Positions 1-10,869 of a stretch of DNA of 64,000 nucleotides are shown piece by piece; within the stretch, counting starts at the first letter, position 1, and every line of letters starts with the position of its first letter. The notes under the pieces are model-generated. The model was not told the DNA's origin, did no database searches, and worked only from the letters and a program-made list of their open reading frames with translations. Origin of the DNA: Gongronella butleri (lineage: Eukaryota > Mucoromycota > Mucoromycetes > Mucorales > Cunninghamellaceae). The position numbers and the translations under genes are program-made. The stretch covers positions 1 through 64,000 of the forward strand of contig JAIWZP010000082.1 in NCBI GenBank assembly GCA_025201375.1, written 5' to 3'.

Positions 1-495
1 TGTCATGGATTGTGACGTTGCGGCGGCGACATCATACCCAAAATTGTTGTCGCCCATCCAATTGTCATTGGGTAACGACGACGGCGGCGCAGCTGACCCC
101 TCCGTGGGCAAAAGCACCTGCGGGGCCCGACGTTCAGGCGGCACGCTCGCCTCAATGACCCGGGTGGTGGCTACAAAAGGATCTTCACAGCTGGAGGAGA
201 TGTCGCTGCAGCAGCTGGCCTGATCTATCAGGGACGAGTGGAATTCTTCATCATCGGCGGATGATGACGAAGATGAACCTTGACGGGCAAGCTGCTGGTC
301 ATCATCATCACGATGCGGCTGATGGTCGAGCATGGACCTCGCTGCCTCAGACGCATTTTGACGACGACGGCGTTGCTGAATTGAGGCATCAGCCTCGTCG
401 CCAAGGATATGGGGGGTTGCGGCGGCAGATTCACCCCTCTGCACATCAATCTGCACACTGAGGCCACTGCGATGGTTGCGCTGGCGAGATGGCAT
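1..495 (-). CDS. Ser/Asp-rich hypothetical protein, N-terminal part only
   Basis: An open frame starts at an ATG read from 495 down and continues without a stop for 165 codons to the window edge, so the gene is truncated by the window. The product starts MPSRQRNHRSGLSVQ and has no recognisable domain. It is low in complexity: an RRRRQ patch near residue 50, a poly-Asp tract followed by QQLARQG, then a run of Ser and acidic residues. Codons are GC-rich compared with the AT-rich spacer, which supports real coding. It is divergent from the transposase gene that starts at 753, with a 257-bp shared upstream region containing T-rich tracts. It could be a second open frame of the same mobile element or an unrelated nuclear protein. 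The function is unknown. Confidence 0.5.
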   Translation of the reverse strand, partial: MPSRQRNHRSGLSVQIDVQRGESAAATPHILGDEADASIQQRRRRQNASEAARSMLDHQPHRDDDDQQLARQGSSSSSSADDEEFHSSLIDQASCCSDISSSCEDPFVATTRVIEASVPPERRAPQVLLPTEGSAAPPSSLPNDNWMGDNNFGYDVAAATSQSMT

Positions 496-752
496 TTTGT
501 AAAGTTTGATAAGAAAAAAGAAAGAAAAGCGACGACGTTGAGTCACCGCCGCCGCCTCTTTCAATGTTTTTTTAAGCCAATATGAACGCGACGCGCCGTC
601 CAAATTTTTTTTCCAAAATCAAAACCCGGTGCGTCATTTAAAAATTATTTTTTTTTCGTTTCTCGCCGTCACGTCTGCCATTGCTGTACAAACGGGAAAA
701 ATTAAATTAAACTGAGCTCTTTTCTTCTTTCTTTATTTTTTTCATCGTCATT

Positions 753-1734
753 ATGAGCTCTGGAAGCAACGGTCAAGCCAAAAAGTATCCATGTCATTGC
801 AAATTCCAAGGCTGCCGTGGCAAGCGGGTCTTGCGTAGCACTTTCCTGGAGCACAGAAGAGAAGACGAGCAAGAGACTGATTATCGACGCCTCAAATCGA
901 CAATGCATCAAGCGTCTGGGTCGTCCCAAGGCGACGAGCATTCACCAGCTGTTGTGCAAGAAGTCCAGCAATCCTCTTCCGCCCCTGAACTTGCTATGGA
1001 TCAAGTAATTGGTCAGCGTGGTGCTGAAATTCAAGCTTCAGTAGAGGTCATGGAAGTCACGGAGGAGGACCAGGTGTCACTGACAAGGAATGAAGATTAT
1101 GATGATGTGCGAGCGGCTGCAATCCATCCATTGGGTAAAAACGCGTCAATTGATTGCAAAAAAAAGTGTGCTGACAGCATTTTTTTTATGATACACCAGT
1201 TCAACAACAGGCTCTTGTGTTACTTTACACGACTCTCCACGGGCACACTTACACCACGGAAAAGGGCGAAAAATGTATTTTGCAGTTTATGCAGCAAGCT
1301 TTCTTGACAATTAGCCTTGATCTTAAGCTACCCAAGATCCCCCTGACTGCCCACAAGTATATCGGATTCAATAGCATTCGACAAACAATGTGCAAGGCCC
1401 TTCTGTATTGCACAATTTGCGAATTTTGGCACGATCGTGATATCCAACAAGGCGACTCTTCAACTTGGGATAAGGTGGATGGGTTGTGCAAGCTATGTAA
1501 TCAAAAGTCGCTGTACCACGATGGCACCGTCAGACCAAAACACATGTTTTATTACCAGCCACTGAAGCCAATCCTCCAGCAGATGATGCTAAGACCTGGG
1601 TTCAAGGCCAAGATCAACAAATGGCGCAAGTCGTACCCACCCAAGAATGGACGAATATCTGACATTATGCACGGTGCGAGATGGCACGAAATTTTGGATG
1701 CTGAGGGCAAGCCATTGGCCGATGACGAGCTTGT

Positions 1735-1781
<47 letters not shown>

Positions 1782-3888
1782 GACTTAAATGAATTGCCCG
1801 CAGGGAACTTTTTTCGGCGTGAACTACGATGGGTTTCAATCTTGGAACCGGCCGCAGCACTCGGTGGGCGCAATCTACGTCGTTATCCACAACCTTCCCC
1901 GCGCTGAAAGGTTCAAACGCGGCAATGTCATCCTCGCTGGATTGATCGGTGGCGGCAAGGAGCCATCAAAGCACGAGATGAATATCTATTTGAAGCCACT
2001 GGTTGACGAGCTCCTGGAATTGTATCAGGGCGTGCCAATGCACTTGCACGAAGCCGAATCGCGACAGCCTTGTCGTGTGCGCGCAGCTTTGCTTAATGTT
2101 TGCTGCGACATCCCTGCAGCCAGGAAAATGACGGGATTTATCGGTCCCAATTCCCCACAAGGCTGCCCGCACTGCGATTTTGCGTTCCCGAAAGTGGTCG
2201 TTTCGCAAAAGAACGATGAAAATGCGACTGTCACCCGCATTGATTATGGCAAATTTGAGGAACGGCACACTTGGCCCGTAGCGCAGCATGCGACTTGCAA
2301 AGTCCGTGCCCTGGAATGGAAGGCTGCCTCCACAGAGAGCGCCAAAAACGAGCTGTACAAGAAAAATGGTGTCAGGTGGTCCGAATTATACCGCTTGCCC
2401 TATATTCAGCTCACAAGGGACCAGCCTCCGGACCCTATGCACAACATTGGCTGCGGGACGGCAAGGGCGATGCTTGTGCGCTGGCTCGAGGATGGCACGA
2501 TACATAAGAAGGAATTGCCAAAAATTGTGGAAATGGCAGCCAAAATCCAATTGCCACCAGGGTTTTCGCCATGCCACAAGGACCTGGAAACTCCACTGGC
2601 GCTCACGGCCGACCAATTGCTCACATGGGTCGTTTGCTACTCGCCGATCGTCATGGCCAAGTATCTGCGGCATGAGCCGAGACGTTTGCAAACCTGGATG
2701 TTGTTTGTCAATGCCGTCCGGATCATGCTGCAGCCCATGGTCGATCGGCAAGAAATCAAGCAGATGCACGACTACCTGGTGGCCTTTTGTACGGCCCATG
2801 ACGAGGAGACACGCGAGCGAGAGTCGACGGTGACGATAAACATTCATTTGCATATCCATCTTGCCCAGGCTATGCTTGATTTTGGTACAATTTACAACTT
2901 TTGGCTAATGCCATTTGAAAGGTTCGGAATACTCAATGAGCGAGCGTTTTCTTTTGTTGGACTTTATTAACACTTGCTTATTATTTGATGATTTATTAGG
3001 CAAAATTACAATGTCAAGACCGAAGAGACAAACCAGCAAATGTTCTTTGAGAGAACATCTGTTAACAAGTATGTTGAAAAGATGTTTCTTGGGGACTACA
3101 TCCGATCATTCCAAAAAAAAAACCAGATTCCAACGGAAAACCCGCTGTTCCAATTCATTTGCTCGCAATTTGCCCCTGAGACATTGGCTGATGAAAGGTA
3201 CAGAAAATTGGTAAAAAATGACTTGTGACCAAATCTTTTTTCCTCATTATCTTGACTATTTAGCAACCTTGACGACGACGAGGCTTTTGATTTTGACGAC
3301 ATTGATGGCGTGCTCTTTGAGGCCGAGGCGGCCACAGGTCAAGGGCCATTGCCTGCCTCGATGACAGCGCCATTCGACAAAAAGAAGCGCAAGGTGTTGA
3401 CGGACCGGCACTTTGACGCCCTTGTCGATTACTATGTGAGACTATACGACGAAATGGACAAAGAAGCTGTCATTGGTGCCATGGATCGAAAGGCTGTGCA
3501 AGTGGACAAAGTGGCCGTCCTAGGCCATACGTACAAAGTGGGAACCGTTGCCAAGGTCTGGTACGAAGAAGACGACGGACGAGGCAATTTTAACCGCGAC
3601 GTGTACTATTACGGGCCAATCGAGGCCATTGTCTGCCACGATTTTGACAACAAGCGCCACTACCTGGTCATCATCGACTTCTACAAGCCTATGGCTAATC
3701 AGATGGCACGGATGCGCGAGCCATTGGCCGATGGCGTGGAGCTCTGGAAAAAAAACGTGGTGACTGCGTACCTGGCCAAAGAATCCGTCGTGCCCCTGGT
3801 CCGCCTGTACGCCCCAGTCGCTGTATTTGACCGCGATCAGTCTACGGTGCTTGTCAATCCCGTTCCGCGACGAGTGATCCTGCAATGA
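753..3888 (+). CDS. Tnp2/CACTA-type transposase, five exons
   Basis: Joining 753-1134, 1200-1732, 1804-2921, 3000-3197 and 3264-3888 gives a continuous 951-residue frame. An N-terminal zinc-finger-like CHCxxxxC...H segment (residues ~14-35) is followed by an acidic linker. The central block carries the Tnp2 signature: a stretch NVILAGLIGGGKEPSKHEMN, then YLKPLVDELLELYQGV, then CDIPAARKMTGF and GCPHCDF, then DPMHN. The C-terminal region (DRHFDALVDYYVRLYDEM and onward) is basic and aromatic. Family knowledge: Tnp2 proteins (Pfam PF02992) are the transposases of CACTA/En-Spm-like elements. The frame has no stops or frameshifts, so the copy looks intact. Intron 2 has a 39-A run (1739-1777). Intron 3 needs an unusual GTTCGG donor at 2922. 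No terminal inverted repeats or target duplication were recognised, so it could be a mobile element gene or a domesticated copy. Confidence 0.85.
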
Positions 3889-4723
3889 TGATCACCACTG
3901 TCCAATCTGGCACCTCTTTTTTTTTTTTGACGCCTGTTTCACCCTCGTCTTACAATTGGCACCATCATCATCGCACTCACCTGATTGTTGGCTTTCCAAT
4001 GCTTCTTTCCTGGGCCCTCTAGCACCACCACAAGATCTTGCACAATTGCTTTTTCTCTCTTTAACCCGCCCTGCCTGCTCACAGTTGCCCGCCTTGCTCG
4101 CCTTTCTTGTCCGCTCTGCACGCGACGCGACGCGTCACCCGCGCGCCTTGGCTTACACCCATTTTCCCTTGCTGCTCTCTTTTTTTTTACTTTTTTTCTC
4201 TTAGCACAGGCATTGCTCGTTTTCTTTCCCGTGCGTGTTGGTCAATAAAACACGCTTTCCTCAACCACATGACGACTGACTCGCCTCCTGCTCGTTCTCG
4301 CTCGCTGCCGCCTGCTCCACATCGCGTACGCGGCTACACGGCCCCTCAACAGCGTTGAGGGGATTGCCCACGACGGGCACAATTTTTACGACACTGACCG
4401 AACAGACCAAGCGCGTCGACAACACCACCATGAACACGTGGTTGAGTGCCGGCCGGGTTATGGCAATGGCTGGCGGCGTAAAAAAAAAAAAGGCGCCGCT
4501 ACATCGTTTTTTTCTCACTTTCCTCGCCATTTAATCTTTCCAATTTCTTTCTCACATTCTCATTTGCTATGACCCCACCTGCCACTGATCCTAGGCTTCC
4601 CAGCGCGCATACTCACGGCCCAATGGGTGCTCTAGATGATACAGGATGGCATTTTTTGTTCGCCGCGCGTTCATTGGCAGCGCTTCAATGCCAAAAGCCA
4701 AATTCATTTTCCGCTTGGCTGGG
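3889..4723. other. Intergenic spacer, no supported gene
   Basis: Pyrimidine-rich DNA follows the transposase stop codon, with short T runs and a GCGACGCGACGCGTCACCC patch near 4118. Frames here are short and of low complexity. An AATAAA-like hexamer (CAATAAAAC) lies near 4244. I see no domain, RNA gene or terminal repeat. Confidence 0.4.
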
Positions 4724-4730
4724 TATAAAA
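4724..4730 (+). promoter_or_regulatory. TATA box upstream of the exon-intron repeat array
   Basis: GGGTATAAAAGGC is a strong TATA element. It lies 86 nt before the first downstream ATG (4810) and ahead of the 5.1-6.2 kb array, so it is the best candidate promoter for that transcription unit. The two secreted-peptide genes at 53.5-54.6 kb have TATAAAA boxes at a similar distance. An AATAAA at about 6589 could mark the 3' end. That these belong to one transcript is inference. Confidence 0.5.
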
Positions 4731-5096
4731 GGCACCCAAGACGCGCACAAATTCTTTTTTTCCTTGTCTCTTCCCTTTTTTTTTTCTTCTTCAAGTCCCA
4801 CCCATTCTAATGCCTCAACACCCTTTTTCTCATCGTTCATTCCCTTGTTGTCTTGTGCTATTGTCTTGTTGGTCGTCCTCTGCACCCGCCTCTCTATTGC
4901 TTGGACTGCCTCCATCTTGAACTGGGCATATTGCTTCCTTTGTCCACCACTTATCAAGCACCAGATGTCTCAACATCGACAAAGAAGAAACGCTCCAAAC
5001 AAGGAAGAGCGCAGTGCTGCTAGTAAAAAGGGCGATGGTGACAAGAAGGGAAGGGCGCTTCCATTGAATTGCTTGCTTGGTGTGCCGCATTTTTGA

Positions 5097-6222
5097 CGCA
5101 GGTATGAGTGATTCAACACGGCCACACAGGCAAATGCGTCCCACTGACTTTTGTTTAGACTGGCATCGCGTCCTTTTGTGGCTTGTGCAGAAAGAAACGA
5201 CTCTTCTTGCTTGTTTGGGCTCCACTACCATTGGCGCAGATGCGAATGACTCAACAAGCGGTCCCAGCCAAATGCGCACCATGGATTTTTTGAAGACCGA
5301 CGTGTCGGCGCATGGCTTGTGCTAATTCTGCTTGCATGGGCCCGCCTTTTTGGCGCAGGTACGAGCCAAAGCAAAAGTCCTGCCATTGCAGCATTCATTT
5401 TTTTTTGTAGATTGGCTTCATTTCCTTCTTGTACTGTAGGCGTGTGCTCAAGCATGATCTTTGTGCTTGTGGGTCGTCACATGCTATCCGTCCCACCTTT
5501 TTGGCGCTCAGGTACGCGTGCAAGCAAGTGATCCAAGCGCCAAACACGACGATGCACACTCATGCGGTGTGCATCATTCTTTTTTTTTCTTTTAGATTCA
5601 TGTCAAGCAATTGGCATCCATCAATCATGTCAAGACCACAGGCCACCCATCCCATCTTTTTGGCGCTCAGGTACGCGTGCAAGCAAGTGATCCAAGCGCC
5701 AAACACGACGATGCACACTCATGCGGCGTGCATCATTCTTTTTTTTTTCTTTTAGATTCATGTCATGCAATTGGTATCCATCAATCATGTCAAGACCACA
5801 GGCCACCCATCCCATCTTTTTGGCGCTCAGGTACGCGTGCCAGCAAGTGATCCAAGCGCCAAACACGACGATGCACACTCATGCGGCGTGCATCATTCTT
5901 TTTTTTTTCTTTTAGATTCATGTCATGCAATTGGTATCCATCAATCATGTCAAGACCACAGGCCACCCATCCCATCTTTTTGGCGCTCAGGTACGCGTGC
6001 CAGCAAGTGATCCAAGCGCCAAACACGACGATGCACACTCATGCGGCGTGCATCATTTTTTTTTTCTTTTAGATTCATGTCAAGCAATTGGCATCCATCA
6101 ATCATGTCAAGACCACAGGCCACCCATCCTACCTTTTTGGCGCTCAGGTACGCGTGCCAGCAAGTGATCCAAAAGCCTAAGATATTGCATATTTATCTTT
6201 TTTTTTGTTGCTTTGCAGACTG
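5097..6222 (+). repeat. Tandem array of ~160-bp exon-plus-intron units
   Basis: Four near-identical units have donors CTCAG|GTACGCGTG at 5671, 5831, 5991 and 6148, with one further donor at 5512. Spacing is 159, 160, 160 and 157 bp. Each intron-like part (about 82-85 bp) starts GTACGCGTGC and ends in a T tract plus TTTTAG. Each exon-like part is exactly 75 nt (5596-5670, 5756-5830, 5916-5990, 6073-6147). Decayed versions lie upstream (donor-like CAGGTATGAG at 5099 and GCAGGTACGAG at 5356) and a final divergent unit ends at GCAG|ACTGGCACAA near 6219. The 75-nt exon is open in all three frames. One frame stays open across all four spliced exons and ends 13 codons into the last one. Each intron also holds a small hairpin (GATGCAC...GTGCATC). 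Whether it encodes a repeat protein or a noncoding RNA is undecided. Confidence 0.8.
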
Positions 6223-6758
6223 GCACAATCTCCTCCTTATGTGGCGTACGCTCAATGAATGATCCTTGTGCTTGTTTGGGCCCCTCCACTTGACCCGTGC
6301 AAGCTCTACTGTTTTGGTAATCCGCGGGGGACAATTGTGTGTGGCACGCTGGGACCTGTTTTCATGCCTCAAAAATGCATTTTTCATTTTTAGGTTATTT
6401 TCAGCTGCTCTCAATGGTACCCCCGAATGGCCAAAATGTGATCAAGCTCTCCCGCGATGTGCTCAGTGGCTACTGCAGCACCTGAAGCTTGCCTCTGGTC
6501 TTGAATGCACATATGAAACAGGCAAGATACCCGGGGCATTCGTGTCAAAAATACTATTCTATTGTGGAGAGCAGTGAGCCAGTGACCGAAATAAAAAAAA
6601 AAGAGCGACGCGACGCGCGCCTGACACCCACTGCACCAATAAGACAGCGCATTTTTGAGTACCGCTAGTGATGACCTGACCAATCAAGTGAAGCGAGTAT
6701 TTCGTAAACCAAAATCATTATATAATCATCGATTTGTTCCGTGAATGGGCATAAAAGA

Positions 6759-6958
6759 GGCATTGCGAGACGCTTGCAAGAGTTTGATATTAGCATTGCA
6801 AGACGCTTGCAAAATCTTGATATAAGCATTGCAAGACGCTTACAAAATCTTGATATAAGCATTGCAAGACGCTTACAAAATCTTGATATAAGCATTGCAA
6901 GACGCCTGCAAAACCTTGATATAAGCATTGCAAGACGCTTGCAAAAGTTTGATATAAT
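6759..6958 (+). repeat. 33-bp minisatellite, six copies
   Basis: Six consecutive copies of a 33-bp unit (consensus start GCATTGCAAGACGCTTGCAA, ending TCTTGATATAA) differ by a few substitutions. Because 33 is a multiple of three the array is open on both strands as an 11-residue repeat. There is no other evidence of coding. Confidence 0.9.
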
Positions 6959-7194
6959 CATTTGTATACACCCCCCGAAATCATTATAGAGGCATTATTT
7001 ACTTGTCAAATATATGTCGTAAGGCATCGCTAACCTTATCCCAATTGAATTATCAAGACTATATAAAACCCATAATAGCAGCTCATCCAGCCAGGTTTTT
7101 AATGCAGTGCTGGTGGTGCTTTTTTCGGGGCTTTTCATGAAAAAATTATTTTTAAAAGGGGCAATTGTATTTTTACTAATAATTTTTGTGGCTT

Positions 7195-7285
7195 TTTCGA
7201 TTCTCGATTCCGATTCGATTCTTTTCGATTCGATCCGATTCGATCCCAAATATTCGCGATTCTCGCGATTCGATTCGATAAGAAA
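7195..7285. repeat. CGATT-rich low-complexity tract
   Basis: The sequence is built almost wholly from GATTC/CGATT words (for example TTCGATTCGATCCGATTCGA). It directly precedes copy 1 of the dispersed ~0.9-kb repeat. Confidence 0.75.
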
Positions 7286-7287
7286 GC

Positions 7288-8450
7288 CTAGTTTCACTGA
7301 TGGATGGCAAAAGCTCGCAGAGAAAATCCACTTTTTCATCTAAATCTTTGATCGAGATTTGCTCGACAACGGTCTAATAAACCTGTGATTTTTACTTCAG
7401 CTTTACTAACAAACAGGGATGCAAATCATCTAATGGGGCGACTTGCAGCGCGCTTGCTTGGGTTTGAACTTTTTGCATCGGTCGTTTCACCAGCAGCCAG
7501 TAGCCCACTCAGCATACTGTACAAAAATGTGCAAGATAATAAAAACATAAAAAATGCAAAAAATTCCATCCACGTAATTTACGCACCTTAATTTGGAAGT
7601 GTCAAATCTTAATTTTTTGCAAAAAAATCTTGCCCAAAGTAGGCACTTTTCTCAGTCGATCGCCGTTCATGCGTCACTCTTTGGGCATTTTTCTTAGTTC
7701 TGGGGCAACCTGCCATTTTGTCTACCAATAGCAAATTGTCGAATTTACCTGTTTGAGATGCATTGATCATTCGGAGTTCGAAATTCCCCAAATTTGGCAT
7801 TCTCTGAGATTGAAATGTGTGACCCCTGAGTGACCCCCTGAATTTTTCAAAAGTGGTCGTAGCGCTTTGGGGGTTTAAGCTTTTTTGTTGCAAATTTTGC
7901 GCTGAATTCGATGCGGCTATTTTTGAGCGTGGCTGACTACGGGCAACTGGCGAGAAAAATACAAAATAGCACAAATTTGGGACTTTGAAATTTGCGAGCT
8001 CAAAAAAATTGTGCGGCCCATCTCCATGTGCAATGTTAGTAGTTTTTTCTCCCGTGATGCAACTTTTATGGTGGTGGGTCAAGTCTTTTAGTTCATCTTT
8101 TGATTAAATGTCCAAATGATGACCAAGAAAATATCAAAAATTAGACATTCCCGGTGGTGCATCGAAGCAAAGACACGGGTCTATCCTTAGCGTACACCCT
8201 GGGCAAAGTATATGATAATACAAAAATGGGTAATTAAATTACATCAGTTTTATTATAATTGCCATGTATATCTGGTAATAATCGACCTCCTATCGGCGGG
8301 CAAGTGGGCTGTACTGTAAAAAAACTTCTGGAGGCACAAGGGGCCGGCAAAGTTTGGAAAACAACATTTTTCGATTTTCATTTTCTAAAGGCAAATGTGT
8401 ACTGTATTTTTTTGTGCATGATTGCGCGCTGCTGTGGGCGCTGAGCAGTG
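7288..8450 (+). repeat. Dispersed repeat family A, copy 1
   Basis: This region matches 47310-48245 and 62575-63400 in the same order. Shared blocks are GATGGATGGCAAAAGCTCGC, TTGCTCGACAACGGTCTA, CAGTCGATCGCCGTTCATGC, GTGGTCGTAGCGCTTT followed by GGGGGTTTAAGCTTTTTTG, and TTCTGGAGGCACA. Copies 1 and 2 also share a 3' tail (GCTGCTG...TGAAATGAC-like). A short minus-strand frame containing LQQKSLNPQSATTTFEKF is shared with copy 3, but no protein domain is recognised. It is most likely a non-autonomous or degraded mobile element. Confidence 0.8.
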
Positions 8451-8499
8451 AAATGACGGCACTCGTCAGATTCTGTGCACTGAGCGTGTAACATGGCGG

Positions 8500-8730
8500 A
8501 TATGATAAAATACGATACAATAATACTGTATTATCTGTGTATCATACTGTACTCTGTACAAATTATCGTTTTGTAATCTGCATCATATCATACGCACTTG
8601 TCTTTTGTGATCTTGTGTGCCATATGATACAGTACATTACAGCATCATACTGTATGATACGACGTCGTATGATGATACGTATGAACGTATCATATGTATC
8701 CATCAAACACATAATAGGTACGTACCGATA
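8500..8730. repeat. TACTGTA/ATACAGTA-rich tract, cluster 1
   Basis: The short palindromic words TACTGTA, TACAGTA and TGATACAGT recur many times, with CATATGATAC and CGTATGATAC variants and the palindrome ATACGACGTCGTAT. Similar clusters lie at 46.0-46.5 kb and 48.2-48.7 kb, each next to a family A repeat copy. Confidence 0.7.
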
Positions 8731-9351
8731 TACAAGCAAGCAAGTTTTGTCAGTTTTGCACTAGGCAGCGTCATGTCGTGTTTCAAACACCCCCAGTTGC
8801 CACACCCCACACGTGCGTGATGGCTGTGGGTCCTCTTCCTTCAGCGAACAAAATAGAGATCATAATTGTTTTCCATTTTGGATTTTATTTTCCAAGAGGC
8901 AATCAAAGCCAAACAGCAAGTGCTTTTGCAGCTACAAGCAACGAATATGGGAACGGGATTGAGGGGTGGGATATGGAGGGAGGAAAAAATGCAGTAAATC
9001 AAATCGAGGGTGGGGATTGATGGGGGGTGGGTGGGTAGGTGGGGGAAATATCAGTTAGCTGAGGGAGGAAGCGAGGAAAAGGGCAACACAAGAGCAAGGG
9101 GGGTGTGAACGGCGGTTGTCAAAGAGATATGCCGAATAAAAGATGTGGGAAAAAAAGGGGGAAGTCGAATATAAATATACAAAACGCAGCAGCAGAGGGA
9201 GAAGGTGATTTGAATTCTTGCCTTTTTCACGGTGGGAAGGACAAGAAACGAAAAGAGAGCATGCGTGTGTTGATATTGATCATGATGGGGATGAAGGCAA
9301 TGGCAGTAGGGAGGGACGCGAGACAAGTTTTGGAGGAGATGGTAGCGCGGA
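8731..9351. other. Gene-free spacer, 3' side of the PWWP gene
   Basis: Purine-rich, G-run-bearing DNA (GGGGTGGGATATGGAGGGAGG, GGGGGGTGGGTGGGTAGGTGG near 9020) leads to the 3' end of the minus-strand PWWP gene. It probably holds that gene's 3' untranslated region. The G runs could form a G-quadruplex. No gene is supported. Confidence 0.4.
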
Positions 9352-9686
9352 TCAGGCGGACGTGCCACCAGTAGCCTGTTGTTCCTTCTTGGAATCAACA
9401 AACAGGGCCTTCCAGTTACGCATCATCTCCTGGCAGCGCTGATTCAGATTGTACTCGGCATCGCCCACGAAATCATACGAACATCCGCACTTGACCACCT
9501 TGCCAATCTTTGTGCGCTAAAATCCCAAAAGAAAAAAAAAAGCGCGTCAATCGCCCTGACATCTACCAGAATCATACCTTATTCCTCGTCTTACCCGTAA
9601 CAAATCATAAGTAATTGGCGACGCCTCCACATCCTTAAGCAGCTGCGAGATCTTGGGATAGTCTTCTACAGGGATGTCGCCCTATC

Positions 9687-9717
<31 letters not shown>

Positions 9718-10869
9718 GAGTGTCAGCACGCCTCTTGCTTCACCTGTGTATGTGGCCCTGGGCAATTGCGTCTCCCATGGGTTGGTCTTACCTGCTTCTT
9801 TTCATACATGAGCTTCTGAAGGCGGTGGCGCAGGTGATGCAGGCGCTTAAATTCGGGCGAATCGTTGGGATCCTCGGCCTTGCGCTGCTCTGGCATCGAC
9901 TGTTGCTTTTGTCCGTTGATCGTGCTGTCCTCGGATACAGATTTGCGCTGATGAAAATAATAAAAATAAAAAAAGCACATGAGATCACCCGTTTTTACAT
10001 TTGCAATCCAGCGTGATCCTGGTGCCCTGGTCACAGACCTCTCCTATGTTTTTTTTTGTTCCCTTACGCGTCGTTTTTGGTCCACATGTTCAACTTGGTC
10101 ATTGGCGCGTTTCTTCTTGGCTTGGGTATCAATGCCATCGTCGTCGGTCTTTTTTTGCGCTGTGACGGCCGAGGCGGCGCTGGACGCGGGTGTCTTTTTC
10201 TTCTTGCCCTTTTTCTGTCGCGACGGACCTGGGGCGGCGTCGTCATCCTCGTCCTGTTCCTCGTCGTCGACGTCGTCCTCCATGTTTGGGTCCAGCGCCT
10301 CGCGCACAGCCATCTCCAGGTCCTTTGTCTTGAATTTTTTCGCCTTGAGATCGCGCTCGACGGCGTCCTTGTTGAAGGGGCGAATGGAATCAGGGCCGAA
10401 AAAGCCACTAAAACAAATCGCGTCAGAGGGCACCTCCATGACGCATATATCATGTTTCTCACTCTGCCGCAAAAGGTGCGTCACTTACTAGTCTCTCGAG
10501 CCGAAAAAGAAGACGGTCCACACGGGCGTCTTGGTCTTGGTCTTTTGCTTCATGACACGCGCAGGCACGGTGCGCTCATCTTCAATCTAATAAGAAAAAA
10601 AATGAGCCCTTCGAATTCTTGACTTCCATTTCCCCAGCATCGCACACAAAAGCGTTTCCTTGTCTCCTGGCGAGGCAATGCAAGTTGCGAGCCTATCGAG
10701 CGCTCTGGGGCGGGGTGGTGCCTAGGTACACACATACACACACAACACACAAACACACAAACCATTGTTTTTCCCCTCCCACCGTGCTTACCTTGGCTGG
10801 CCACCAGGGATAGCCCTTGAGTTTTGCAAAGACAACAGTGCCAGGGGGGTAAAGATCTTGTTGTCCCAT
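9352..10869 (-). CDS. PWWP-domain chromatin protein with LEDGF-like C-terminal helical domain
   Basis: Translation starts MGQQDLYPPGTVVFAKLKGY and continues PWWPAK, the hallmark of a PWWP domain (residues ~8-85), which binds methylated histone H3 in nucleosomes. Exon 1 is 10869-10792, exon 2 10586-10489 and exon 3 starts at 10407 (SRDYGFFGPDSIRPF across the junction). A long acidic and Lys-rich linker follows (EEQDEDDDAAPGPS, then KKGKKKK). The C-terminal part, from FKRLHHLRHRLQKLMYEKKQ through TYDLLRRTKIGKVVK to QRCQEMMRNWKALF, is helical and resembles the integrase-binding/TFIIS-N fold of HDGF/LEDGF proteins. The product is about 380 residues and nuclear. One intron has a poly-A run of about 29 nt on the plus strand (near 9686). 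The PWWP call is firm; the C-terminal domain assignment is by pattern. Confidence 0.85.

Noticed and set aside
1552..1890. Poly-Phe and poly-Lys reading frames around homopolymer runs
   Set aside because: They are produced by intronic A or T runs on the opposite strand of the real exons and have no conserved residues.
5097..6222. CRISPR array
   Set aside because: The tandem units are ~160 bp, are adjacent without unique spacers, and have splice-site boundaries in a eukaryotic setting.
7609..8082. A 157-codon minus-strand protein gene in repeat copy 1
   Set aside because: Only a short part is preserved in copy 3 and not in copy 2. There is no domain and the start differs between copies, so it is treated as repeat sequence.
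8500..8730. Centromere or origin
   Set aside because: AT-rich short palindromes alone are not enough; similar clusters occur three times beside the same repeat.
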